Positions 8,237-16,169 of a stretch of DNA of 64,000 bases are shown in pieces. Position 1 is the first letter of the stretch. Every line of letters begins with the position of its first letter. Origin of the DNA: Nonomuraea cavernae (GTDB taxonomy: Bacteria; Actinomycetota; Actinomycetes; Streptosporangiales; Streptosporangiaceae); NCBI RefSeq assembly GCF_014646355.1, contig NZ_BMNH01000003.1, positions 372,001 through 436,000 of the forward strand, written 5' to 3'. The position numbers and the translations under genes were made by a program. The notes below the pieces were generated by a model. The model was not told where the DNA came from. It worked only from the letters and a program-made list of their open reading frames with translations, and did no database searches.

Positions 8237-9369
8237 TGAAGTCACTGCCCTCGTCCTGGCTGGCCGCGGTCGTGGTCAGCGCGCTCGCGATGGGGACGTT
8301 CAACGCCGAGCCCGCCTCGTACAACGCGGCGGCCGAGGCGGAGCCGGGGACGATCGGCGCGAAGCCCGCCGCGTACCAGGCGCGGCCCGGTGAGGGACGG
8401 GTGCGGCGGGTGCCCCGCGTGGAGCTGGGCAGTGCCTATGACTGCGCGGCGATGGGGGCGACCCGGATCCTCAACGCGGGTCTCACCCAGGTCACCGGTG
8501 ATCTGGCCATCACCCCTGGCGACGAGGTGGTCGGCTTCCCGCCGGGGGAGGTACGTGATGGAGGAATCTACATCGACGACCCGGAGGCGCGGGAGACGAA
8601 GGCCGACGCGATCGAGGCCTACGAGGACGCGGCCGGGCGGGCGGCCAACGGCGTCATGTCGCCGGAGCTGGGCGGCAAGACCATCTCGCCCGGCGTCTAC
8701 GAGAGCACGGACGGCAGCTTCCGCATCAACGGAACCCTCACGCTCGACGCCCAGGGCGACCTGGACGCGCTCTTCATCTTCCAGGCCGACTCCACCCTGA
8801 ACACGGCGAGGGTGAGCAACATCGACCTGGTGAACGGCGCCCAGGCCGACAACGTCATCTGGCAGGTCGGCGACGACGCGACCCTGGGGACGTACTCCAC
8901 CTTCCGCGGGACCGTCCTGGCGCGGAACTCGGTCAAGGTGTCGTACGGCGCGGCGATCTACGGCCGCACGATGGCCCTCGACGAGGCGCTCACCTTCGAG
9001 GGCACCGAGATCCTGCCCGCGACGCGGGTCACCGTGCCGCAGAACCCGCCCACCACGACGACGCTCACCTCGGCCCCGAACCCGTCGCGCATGGGGCAGC
9101 CGGTGACCTTCACCGCCAAGGTCGACGGGAACGTCCAGGGGTTCGGCCCCACCGGCATGGTCCTGTTCATGGAGGGTGCCACCATCCTCGGCGAGGCCTA
9201 CGCCGACCGGACGGGGATCGCGACGTTCACGACCTCCTCCCTGTCCCGGGGCGTCCACGAGATCAGGGCCGTCTACGTGAACGGGGGGACCGCCGTGTTC
9301 GAGGCGTGGGTCGAATTCGCCCCGAGTGAGTCGCCGGTGGTGGCCCAGCAGGTGCTCAATCGCCGGTGA
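8233..9369 (+). CDS. Secreted ice-binding-like (DUF3494) protein with Ig-like domain
   Basis: 378 residues. An N-terminal hydrophobic segment (SSWLAAVVVSALAMG) acts as signal sequence. Residues of about 65-265 form a DUF3494 ice-binding-like beta-solenoid, shown by TQVTGDLAITPGDEVVGFPPG, the GGKTISPGVYES repeat edge, LTLDAQGDLDALFIFQ and ADNVIWQVG. The C-terminal 100 residues (PPTTTTLTSAPNPSRMGQPVTFTA onward) are a bacterial Ig-like Big_3_5 domain. The family is known for ice-binding adhesins, but many soil actinomycete members have unknown surface roles. The start could be ATG 8233 or 8236; 8233 overlaps the upstream stop and sits at the conserved spacing from box 1. It resembles residues 60-380 of the oppositely oriented protein ending at 10530. 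Confidence 0.85.
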   Translation: MMKSLPSSWLAAVVVSALAMGTFNAEPASYNAAAEAEPGTIGAKPAAYQARPGEGRVRRVPRVELGSAYDCAAMGATRILNAGLTQVTGDLAITPGDEVVGFPPGEVRDGGIYIDDPEARETKADAIEAYEDAAGRAANGVMSPELGGKTISPGVYESTDGSFRINGTLTLDAQGDLDALFIFQADSTLNTARVSNIDLVNGAQADNVIWQVGDDATLGTYSTFRGTVLARNSVKVSYGAAIYGRTMALDEALTFEGTEILPATRVTVPQNPPTTTTLTSAPNPSRMGQPVTFTAKVDGNVQGFGPTGMVLFMEGATILGEAYADRTGIATFTTSSLSRGVHEIRAVYVNGGTAVFEAWVEFAPSESPVVAQQVLNRR

Positions 9370-9561
9370 CATTGACCATTCACGCCTGGATATTCCCCTA
9401 TATCCGGACACAGCGGATGACTTGGTTGTGGAATGTCGCCTTTTTGCTTCGCTCGTCATTGCCGTAAAGCATCGCCTTCCGGCTATTCGGGTATCTCCCG
9501 CTCGCGTCGTCCGAAAGTGGCGATTCCGCAGCGTTCCTCTTCGCCATGAAAGGGAGACCAC
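9370..9561. other. Intergenic stretch before the collagen-like gene
   Basis: 192 bp with clearly lower GC than the flanking genes. A small hairpin (GGATAT, loop TCCCCT, ATATCC at 9388-9405) lies just after the ice-binding gene and could be a weak terminator, although no T-run follows. No copy of the two-box element was found here. Confidence 0.4.
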
Positions 9562-10440
9562 GTGATTTCTCGCAGGGGCATACCGGGTTTCGCGTTGACG
9601 CTGACCTGTGCGGCGACGGGCCTGTCGTTTCCTGGGACGGCCCAGGCGGCGGTGACCGCTTCCTCGGCCACCTTCGCGGTGAGCGGGGACGCCGTCGCCG
9701 ATCGCCGGGACTGCCACGGCAGGCGCTGCCGCCACCTGTGCCACCGGTTCCGCTGCGCGCGCTTTCTCCGTGGTCCGGAAGGGCCGCCGGGCCCGCGCGG
9801 CGAGCGGGGCGAGCGAGGGGAGCAAGGGGAGCGAGGGGAGCGGGGACCGGCGGGGCCCGGATGGCAGGGGCCACCCGGCCTCGAGGGCGAGCCAGGGCCG
9901 CAGGGTGAGACCGGTCCTCGGGGGCCGCAGGGAGTGCCCGGCCTGCCGGGCCCGCGAGGGCCGCGCGGCGCGCCGGGCACGCCGGGCACACCGGGAACGG
10001 CCTCCGGGGTCGGCTCGACTCTCGTCTCGCTGACCTTCCCGCCCTACGACACGAACTTCACCGCGTACGTCTCGGACGGCGTGACCTGGATCCTGGACCC
10101 CCGGACACCCGCGCCGGGAGGCTGGCACAGCCTCACGTCGGTGCCCGGTTACCCGCCTGGGGTGGTCGGCGTCTCGGTGACGGAGGCGGACGAGCCGCTC
10201 AGCAGCCTGCTGATCACGGTGCTGACGTCGAGCGGCTCCCTGGCCCAGACGAAGTGCGTCCTGACCGCCGCGCCACCGCCTCCGGGACCGGCGTGGGGCA
10301 CCACGTACTGCGACGGATTCACGAGCCTTCAGCCCGCGCTCCGGCGAGCCGCGACTCCGCCGACTCCGGCAACTGCGGCGACTCCGCCGACTCCGGTGAC
10401 CTGGCCGACTCTGGTGAAGCTGGCGACTCCGGCGACGTAG
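9562..10440 (+). CDS. Secreted collagen-like protein
   Basis: 292 residues from a GTG preceded by AGGGAG at 6 nt spacing. A Sec signal peptide ends near GTAQAA. A short cysteine/histidine/arginine-rich stretch ([15 protein letters not shown]) follows. Residues of about 70-142 are Gly-X-Y triplets of the [16 protein letters not shown] type, about two dozen, enough to form a triple helix. The C-terminal 150 residues hold a non-collagenous domain with three cysteines and a TPPTPAT-type tail. Bacterial collagen-like proteins usually project from the surface and bind or assemble into filaments. The gene lies between two inverted ice-binding-like genes and ends at a strong terminator. The Cys/His-rich stretch just before the triple helix is unusual and might crosslink chains or bind metal (inference). 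Confidence 0.85.
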   Translation: MISRRGIPGFALTLTCAATGLSFPGTAQAAVTASSATFAVSGDAVADRRDCHGRRCRHLCHRFRCARFLRGPEGPPGPRGERGERGEQGERGERGPAGPGWQGPPGLEGEPGPQGETGPRGPQGVPGLPGPRGPRGAPGTPGTPGTASGVGSTLVSLTFPPYDTNFTAYVSDGVTWILDPRTPAPGGWHSLTSVPGYPPGVVGVSVTEADEPLSSLLITVLTSSGSLAQTKCVLTAAPPPPGPAWGTTYCDGFTSLQPALRRAATPPTPATAATPPTPVTWPTLVKLATPAT

Positions 10441-10460
10441 GGCGCCGCACTCGATCGGCT

Positions 10461-10495
10461 CTCGCCGACCTGATCCCGTCAGGTCGGCGAGTTTT
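10461..10495. terminator. Rho-independent terminator between convergent genes
   Basis: A perfect 13-bp stem (CTCGCCGACCTGA / TCAGGTCGGCGAG) with loop TCCCG is followed by TTTT on the + strand. It sits 20 bp after the collagen-like gene and before the convergent gene that ends at 10530. Confidence 0.88.
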
Positions 10496-10529
10496 CACCG
10501 GCGAGGGTTCGCACCTGGACGAGCGCGGC

Positions 10530-11483
10530 TCAGGGCGAGACGAACAGCACGTCGACCCAGTAGTTTCTGGCGTTGTGGGAGCTGGTGGGGAAGGAGTTGG
10601 CGGCGCCGTAGACGAAGACGCCGTTGCCGCCCTGGAACCCGTCTTCGAGCGCGGTGAGCGGGCCGTTCACCCATTTCTCGGTGAAGTAGGAATTGGTCAC
10701 GGAGAACTGCCCGGTCGGGGTGTGGTAGGACGCGACGTAGGTGGTGTCGGCGTTGACGGCCACGGGGGTGGAGAAGGTCATCTCCTGCCAGCCGGTGGGG
10801 GTCTCGTCGGTGAAGGTGCCGCTTGCCAGGAGTTGCCCGCCGCTGGTCCACAGGCTGCCGACGTGGGGGCCGCTGTTTCCTGGCCGCTTGTGGAATCTGA
10901 TGCCCTGCACGAGCCCGTCGGAGATCGATCTGAACTTCACGCCGAGGGTGACGGCCCGGTCGTCCCCGGACTGGCCCGCCGGGTTGGTCGAGTCGCTCCA
11001 GAGGCTGTCAGACGGGGTGAACGCGATGTCGACCCAGTAGTTGCTCGCCCTGAAGGTGCTGGTGGGGAAGGAGTTCGTGGCCCCGTAGGTGTAGACGCCG
11101 TTGCCGCCCTGGGCCCCGTCCTGGAGCGCGGTGAGCGGGCCCTGGGCGTGCAGCGAGGTGAAGTAGGGCCTGTTCAGGGAGAAGAGTCCGGCAGTGGTGT
11201 GGTAGGACGCCACGTAGGTGGTGTCGGCGTTGATGGCCACGGGGGTGGAGAAGGTCAGCTGCTGCCAGCCGGTGGGGGTCTCGCCGGTGAAGGTGCCGCT
11301 TGCCAGGAGTTGCCCGCCGCTGGTCCAGAGGCTGCCGACATGGGGGCCGGTGTTGCCGGGGCCCTTGAAGAACCGGACGCCCTCCACGAGCCCGCTCGTG
11401 CCGGCGGTGAACTTCACGCCGAGGGTGACGGCCCGGTCGTCCGTGGACTGGCCCGCCGGGTTGGTCGAGTCGTTCCAGAGCGA
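10530..11483 (-). repeat. Two 477-bp DUF4082 repeats (array A)
   Basis: Units are approximately 10530-11006 and 11007-11483. Matching landmarks (CCCAGTAGTT at 10557 and 11034; the identical 42-base stretches starting at 10809 and 11286) are exactly 477 bp, or 159 codons, apart. The same period is found in the three-unit array at 25253-26683. Confidence 0.85.
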
Positions 11484-12617
11484 CGTGGTCACGTTCTGCA
11501 CCCGCACGGGTGAGGTGCTCGGCGCGAACGTGATGGGCTGCTCGTTGTTGAACACCGTGCCGCCCAGATAGACGGCGACGACGTGGTGCTGGCCCGCACC
11601 GAGGTCGGAGACCGTGATCTGGGCGTCGTTGTTCTGGTCGAAACGGTCGGTGCCGATGACGGTGGCGCCGTCCTTGAAGACCACGTCACCGGCCGGCGTG
11701 ACCGGCGCGGCGCCGCCGTCGACCGTGGCGGTGAAGGTGACCGGTTCGCCCGTGGCGGAGGGGTTGGGCGACGAGGTGAGGGTCGTGGTGGTCGGCGGGT
11801 TGTTCGGCACGGTGACGCGCGTGGCCGGAATGCCGTCCGTGCCCTGCAGCGTGACCACGTTGTTGATGGAGAACACCCGGCCGAACACCGCCGAACCGCT
11901 GCCGACCGTGACCGCGCCCGACGCGAGGACGTTGCCCCGGAAGGTGGGGTACGTGCCGAGGCTCGCGGTGCCGGTGACCTGCCAGAAGACGTTGTCCTCC
12001 TGGGCGCCGCCGACCAGGTTGATGTTGCTCACGTTCGCCGCGGTGAGGGAGGTCGCCTTGAAGACGAAGATCGCGTCCGGGTCGGCCTCGGCGTCGAGCG
12101 TGAGGGTGCCGCTGATCGCGAAGCTGCCGCTGGTGGAGGCGTACACGCCCGGGGTCTTGGTGGTCCCGCCGAGCGCGGGGGCGACGGTGGCGTCCGGGGC
12201 CCGGCTCGCGAGGTCGTTGTACGCGGCCACCACGTCGGCCTTCGCGTTGACCGCGGCGGCGTCGTTCTGGTGGATGTCGCCGCTCACGGTGCCGGGCGGG
12301 AACCCCGACACCGTGGTGCCGGGGCTCACGCCGAGGTCTCCCGTGAGCGCCGTCTGGTTGGTGTTGGACACCGCGGTCGAGGCCAGCACGGCGAAGTCCG
12401 CCGCGTCGCCGAGGTCCACCGGCGGCCCGATCGCGTGGGCGCCGCTCGGCATGGCGACGACCGCGCCCATCGACAGGGTGGCCGCGAGCAGGATCGCGAG
12501 GCCGGACCGGCCCCGGGATCGCGAGCGGAGGTGACGGGAGGAGGATGCCGGTGGCGCCGAGGCCCGGGGGCCGGGGGTCTGGTCGGGTGCGTCGTGCTGG
12601 GGCTGGGATTCGCGCAT
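10530..12617 (-). CDS. Secreted ice-binding-like protein with Ig-like and two DUF4082 domains
   Basis: 695 residues. After a basic N-terminus, the signal sequence GLAILLAATLSMGAVVAMPSG ends near AHA. A DUF3494 ice-binding-like domain follows at about 65-270 (DLGDAADFAVLASTAVSNT, TALTGDLGVSPGTTVSGFPPG, GVYASTSGSFAISGTLTLDA, EDNVFWQVTGTASLGTYPTF). An Ig-like Big_3_5 domain begins at NNPPTTTTLTSSPNP. Two DUF4082 modules follow, each with SLWxDSTNPAGQS, RAVTLGVKF, GPHVGSLWTSGGQLLASGTF and a terminal NYWVD motif. The modules repeat every 477 bp with stretches of identical DNA. The ATG at 12617 is preferred over a TTG three codons upstream. The first two domains match the protein at 8233. Secreted, probably a surface-coat or matrix adhesin; ice binding itself is untested. 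Confidence 0.85.
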   Translation of the reverse strand: MRESQPQHDAPDQTPGPRASAPPASSSRHLRSRSRGRSGLAILLAATLSMGAVVAMPSGAHAIGPPVDLGDAADFAVLASTAVSNTNQTALTGDLGVSPGTTVSGFPPGTVSGDIHQNDAAAVNAKADVVAAYNDLASRAPDATVAPALGGTTKTPGVYASTSGSFAISGTLTLDAEADPDAIFVFKATSLTAANVSNINLVGGAQEDNVFWQVTGTASLGTYPTFRGNVLASGAVTVGSGSAVFGRVFSINNVVTLQGTDGIPATRVTVPNNPPTTTTLTSSPNPSATGEPVTFTATVDGGAAPVTPAGDVVFKDGATVIGTDRFDQNNDAQITVSDLGAGQHHVVAVYLGGTVFNNEQPITFAPSTSPVRVQNVTTSLWNDSTNPAGQSTDDRAVTLGVKFTAGTSGLVEGVRFFKGPGNTGPHVGSLWTSGGQLLASGTFTGETPTGWQQLTFSTPVAINADTTYVASYHTTAGLFSLNRPYFTSLHAQGPLTALQDGAQGGNGVYTYGATNSFPTSTFRASNYWVDIAFTPSDSLWSDSTNPAGQSGDDRAVTLGVKFRSISDGLVQGIRFHKRPGNSGPHVGSLWTSGGQLLASGTFTDETPTGWQEMTFSTPVAVNADTTYVASYHTPTGQFSVTNSYFTEKWVNGPLTALEDGFQGGNGVFVYGAANSFPTSSHNARNYWVDVLFVSP

Positions 12618-13110
12618 GAAACTCAACTTCTTCGTCGGTCTCGCGGAATGTCCGGCGCCGCTTTTACGCGGTCACCGCGTGGGGATCGACGCCGCCATTT
12701 CCGCCCTGATGCCTAGGCGTCCCATGTCGCGAGGAACTCGTGAATAAGATCCTCATAAAAGGAGACGCAATCGCACTGTACTCTTCACGAGTTGTCGCCG
12801 GCCAGCGTTTGTGAAACTTTTTCCGAGGTGGAGAATGTTGCTGATATTTCCTGGAATTTGAGGATTTATCGGCATATGAAGTCGGCCAGAAAAAGGCGTC
12901 CTTGGTCGATGAAGCATGACGGTCGACTGGAAATCATGACAGATCCGATCGAATCACCTCCTCTATCGGTAAATAAGGCCGAATCGGTGTAGTTCATCAC
13001 GACACACTCTCCTCTCGCGCCGTCCGGAGAAGTCAAAGATGCCTACTCTACGTATGATCACGACGACCAGGTGTGATCGGTTCGGTCGTACACCGTTTTA
13101 TGGAGGCACC
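12618..13110. other. AT-richer divergent intergenic region
   Basis: 493 bp between the divergent ice-binding gene and asnB. From about 12780 to 13000 the GC content drops to roughly half, far below the flanking genes. It must carry the promoters of both genes. No two-box element copy and no convincing gene were found; a 66-codon open frame at 12792-12992 lacks an RBS and any recognisable domain. Confidence 0.5.
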
Positions 13111-15033
13111 GTGTGTGGCATAGCGGGAATCGTGTCGGCGTCCGGCCCGGACCCGGCGCTCGTCCGCCGCATGTGCGACGTGATGAGGCACCGGGGCCCC
13201 GACGGCGCCGGATTCCACGACGACGCGCAGGCCGCGCTCGGCATGCGCCGGCTGGCGATCATCGACGTGGCGACCGGCGACCAACCCGTGTACGGCGAGA
13301 ACGACCGGGTCGTCGCCGTCTTCAACGGTGAGATCTACAATTTCGCCGAGCTTCGCGAAGACCTGGCCCGGCGCGGGCACCGGCTCCGCACGGCCGGAGA
13401 CAGCGAGTGCCTGGTCCACCTGTACGAGGAGTACGGCGTCGACTTCCTGCACCGGCTCCGCGGCATGTTCGCCCTCGCCATCTGGGACCGTGACCGCGAA
13501 CGACTGGTCCTCGCCCGGGACCGGATCGGGAAGAAGCCGCTCTACTGGCGCACCGACCATGACTCGATCCACTTCGCCTCCGAGCTGAAGGCCCTCGCGC
13601 AGGACCCCGGCATGCCGCGCGAGCTCGACCTGCTCGCCCTGCACCACTACCTGAGCTTCCAGTACGTCCCCGCGCCGCAGTCGATCTACCAGGGCGTGCA
13701 CAAGCTGCCGCCGGGTCACTTCCTGACCTGGGAGCACGGGCGGATCGACGTGCACCGCTACTGGCGGCTCGACCACGTCCCACGGCCGTTCACCGACGAG
13801 CGGGAGGAGGAGGAACGGCTGCGCGAGTTGCTCCTGGAGGCGACCCGGGTCCGGATGGTGAGCGAGCGCCCGCTGGGCGCGTTCCTGTCCGGCGGCATCG
13901 ACTCCTCCGCGGTGGTGGCCGCGATGGCCATGCAGAGTCCCGAGCCGGTCAAGACGTTCTGCATAGGCTTCGAGGACAGCAGGTACGACGAACGCCACAA
14001 GGCCCGGATGGTCGCCGAGCACTACGGCACCGACCATCACGAGTTCGTGGTCACCTCCGACCTGCTCGACATCCTGCCGCGGCTCGCCTGGCACTTCGAC
14101 GAGCCGTTCGCCGACTCGTCGGCGATCCCGAGCTTCTACGTCGCCCAGATGAGCCGGCAGCACGTCACCGTGGTCCTCAACGGCGACGGGGGAGACGAGT
14201 GCTTCGGCGGCTACCAGCGCTATGGCCTGATGAACCTGGCCGGCCGGATCCCGGCCGTCCCGTCGCCCATCGCCTGGGGGGCCAACCGGCTCGGCACGCA
14301 GATCATGGAGCGGACCCGTTCGGGCTCCCCGGCCCGGAAGATCGGCCGGCTGATGGCGTTCAGCGCCGAAGCTCCGTCGCATCGCTACGCGTCGCTGATG
14401 TCGTGCTTCACGCGTGAGCAGAAGGCCCGGATCTACACCGACGCCATGCGGCGACAGGTCGCGCATGCCGACAGCTACCGGCTTTTCGGCGATATCTTCC
14501 GCGAATCGGCGCTGGAAACAGAGGTGGGCCGGGTCCTCGAACTCGACACGCTCACCTACCTGCCGGGCGACCTCCTGGTCAAGGTCGACATCACCACGAT
14601 GGCCAACTCGCTCGAGGCGCGGTCGCCGTTCCTCGACCATCAGCTGATGGAGTGGGCGGCGGCCGTGCCCAGCGGGTACAAGGTGCGCAGGCTTCAGACG
14701 AAGCTGCTGCTCAAAAGAGCGGTCGCGCCCTGGCTGCCGCCGAAGCTGCTGGAGTTCCCCAAGAAGGGGTTCGGCGTGCCGCTCGCCACCTGGCTCCGCG
14801 GCGACCTGCGAGAGCTCGCCTACGACCTCCTCACCGACGACACCGCCCGCGCCCGCGGCCTGTTCAGGCCCACGGCGGTCCTGGAGCTGCTCCAGCGGCA
14901 CATGGCGGGGGCCGACTACGCCGAACGTATCTGGGCGTTGCTCCAGTTCGAGCTGTGGCAACGGGCGCACGGGTCGCCGGCCGATCCGGTGGCCGCCGAC
15001 GGGCGCTGCGCCATGGCCCAGAAGGGTGCCTGA
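13111..15033 (+). CDS. asnB: AsnB-type glutamine amidotransferase / asparagine synthetase
   Basis: 640 residues. The chosen GTG start puts the catalytic cysteine at position 2 (MCGIAGIVSAS), as a class II Ntn amidotransferase needs, and GGAGG lies 5 nt upstream. The glutaminase domain has RHRGPDGAG, RLAIIDVATGDQPV and FNGEIYN. The synthetase domain carries the PP-loop LSGGIDSSAV near residue 260, FCIGFEDSRYDE, FDEPFADSSAIP and NGDGGDECFGGYQRY. It forms an amide from glutamine with ATP activation of a carboxylate. In surface-polysaccharide loci such proteins often amidate uronic acids rather than aspartate. A dedicated uronic-acid dehydrogenase at 3209 and immediate coupling to glycosyltransferase genes favour that here. 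The gene opens the + strand biosynthetic run and its stop lies within the ribosome-binding window of the next gene. Confidence 0.88.
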   Translation: MCGIAGIVSASGPDPALVRRMCDVMRHRGPDGAGFHDDAQAALGMRRLAIIDVATGDQPVYGENDRVVAVFNGEIYNFAELREDLARRGHRLRTAGDSECLVHLYEEYGVDFLHRLRGMFALAIWDRDRERLVLARDRIGKKPLYWRTDHDSIHFASELKALAQDPGMPRELDLLALHHYLSFQYVPAPQSIYQGVHKLPPGHFLTWEHGRIDVHRYWRLDHVPRPFTDEREEEERLRELLLEATRVRMVSERPLGAFLSGGIDSSAVVAAMAMQSPEPVKTFCIGFEDSRYDERHKARMVAEHYGTDHHEFVVTSDLLDILPRLAWHFDEPFADSSAIPSFYVAQMSRQHVTVVLNGDGGDECFGGYQRYGLMNLAGRIPAVPSPIAWGANRLGTQIMERTRSGSPARKIGRLMAFSAEAPSHRYASLMSCFTREQKARIYTDAMRRQVAHADSYRLFGDIFRESALETEVGRVLELDTLTYLPGDLLVKVDITTMANSLEARSPFLDHQLMEWAAAVPSGYKVRRLQTKLLLKRAVAPWLPPKLLEFPKKGFGVPLATWLRGDLRELAYDLLTDDTARARGLFRPTAVLELLQRHMAGADYAERIWALLQFELWQRAHGSPADPVAADGRCAMAQKGA

Positions 15034-15034
15034 A

Positions 15035-16165
15035 GTGGCGTCCAGTGGTCATGCCACCCTCCGGCGCGTCGTGCTCTTCATCGGGCAACTGGGATTCGGC
15101 GGCACCGAGACGCAGGTGGTCCTGCTCGCCCGCGAACTACGGCTCCGGGGCATCCAGGTGGACGTCGTCCTCCTGGTCGGGGGCGGGCCCCACGAGGCGG
15201 GGCTGCGAGCCGCGGGGATCGAGGTCCACCACCTCGTCCGGCGCCGGCGCGGCCGGGCCACGGTCATGCAGAGGGTGTGGCTCTTCGCCCGCCTGGTGCG
15301 GCTGCTGCGCCGGCTCCGCCCTGACGTGCTGCACGCCTTTCTCATGGAGTGCTACATGCCGGCGGCCCCGGCAGCCCTGCTCGCCCGGGTCCCGGTCCTG
15401 GTGGCCGGTCGCCGGAGCCTGAGCGACATCCTGAGAGACCGCTGGTGCTTCAAGCTCGGCAGCGCGATGGTCCGGATCACCGATCACGTCGTCGCCAACG
15501 CGGTGGCCGTGGCGGAGGACGCGCGGACGGTCGAGGGGGTTCCGCCCCAGAAGCTCAGCGTGATCTACAACGGTCTCCAGGATTCGGCGTTCGACCCGGT
15601 CGAACCGGCGGGCATCGACACCGGCCTTCCCGTGGTGCTCTGCCTGGCCCGGCTCCGGCCGGAGAAGGGACACGGCTTCCTGTTCGACGCCGCCGCGCTG
15701 CTCGCCCGCCAGGGCAGGCCGATCACCGTGGTGCTCGTCGGGGACGGCCCCGAGGAGGACCGGCTCAGGGAGCGGGCGAACGCGCTCGGTCTCGACATCC
15801 GCTTCATGGGAGCCATGACGGACAGCAGAGGGATGCTGGACCGTGCCGACATCGTCGTCTCGCCCTCGGTCTCGGAAGGGCTGAGCAACTCCGTCATGGA
15901 GGCGATGGCCCGGGGACGGCCGATCGTCGCCACCTCGGTCGGCGGCACGCCCGAGCTGGTGGAGGACCGCGGAGTCCTCGTTCCTCCGGCGGACCCCGTG
16001 GCCCTCAGCCAGGCCGTCGCCCGCCTGCTGGACGATCCGGAGCTGGCCGCCTCGCTGGGGGCCGCGAGCCGCCTGTGGGCGAGCAAGAACCTCGACGTCA
16101 CCACCATGGTGGAGGAGCACATGGGCCTGTATCACCGGCTGCTGGAGGATCGGTGCGCGACCTGA
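15035..16165 (+). CDS. GT4 family glycosyltransferase
   Basis: 376-residue GT-B glycosyltransferase, predicted cytoplasmic or membrane-peripheral, adding a sugar to the lipid-linked repeat unit. The N-terminal half begins FIGQLGFGGTETQVVLLAREL, the GG acceptor-side motif of GT4 enzymes. The C-terminal donor domain has LCLARLRPEKGHGFLFDAAALL, VLVGDGPEEDRLRE, RFMGAMTDSRGMLDRADIVVSPSVSEGLSNSVMEAMARGRPIVAT and GGTPELVED, with the E-x7-E pair in the usual place. The GTG at 15035 has GAAGGG 8 nt upstream and begins 1 bp after the asnB stop; a GTG three codons earlier is possible. It is coupled to asnB and the flippase gene. Donor and acceptor are unknown. Confidence 0.88.
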   Translation: MASSGHATLRRVVLFIGQLGFGGTETQVVLLARELRLRGIQVDVVLLVGGGPHEAGLRAAGIEVHHLVRRRRGRATVMQRVWLFARLVRLLRRLRPDVLHAFLMECYMPAAPAALLARVPVLVAGRRSLSDILRDRWCFKLGSAMVRITDHVVANAVAVAEDARTVEGVPPQKLSVIYNGLQDSAFDPVEPAGIDTGLPVVLCLARLRPEKGHGFLFDAAALLARQGRPITVVLVGDGPEEDRLRERANALGLDIRFMGAMTDSRGMLDRADIVVSPSVSEGLSNSVMEAMARGRPIVATSVGGTPELVEDRGVLVPPADPVALSQAVARLLDDPELAASLGAASRLWASKNLDVTTMVEEHMGLYHRLLEDRCAT

Positions 16166-16169
16166 TCCC

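Noticed and set aside
12792-12992. 66-codon open frame in the AT-rich gap
   Set aside because: No RBS, no recognisable domain, and it lies in a probable promoter region.
13039-13110. Upstream extension of the AsnB frame to an ATG at 13039
   Set aside because: It would put the catalytic cysteine 24 codons inside; the GTG at 13111 gives Cys2 and has a good RBS.
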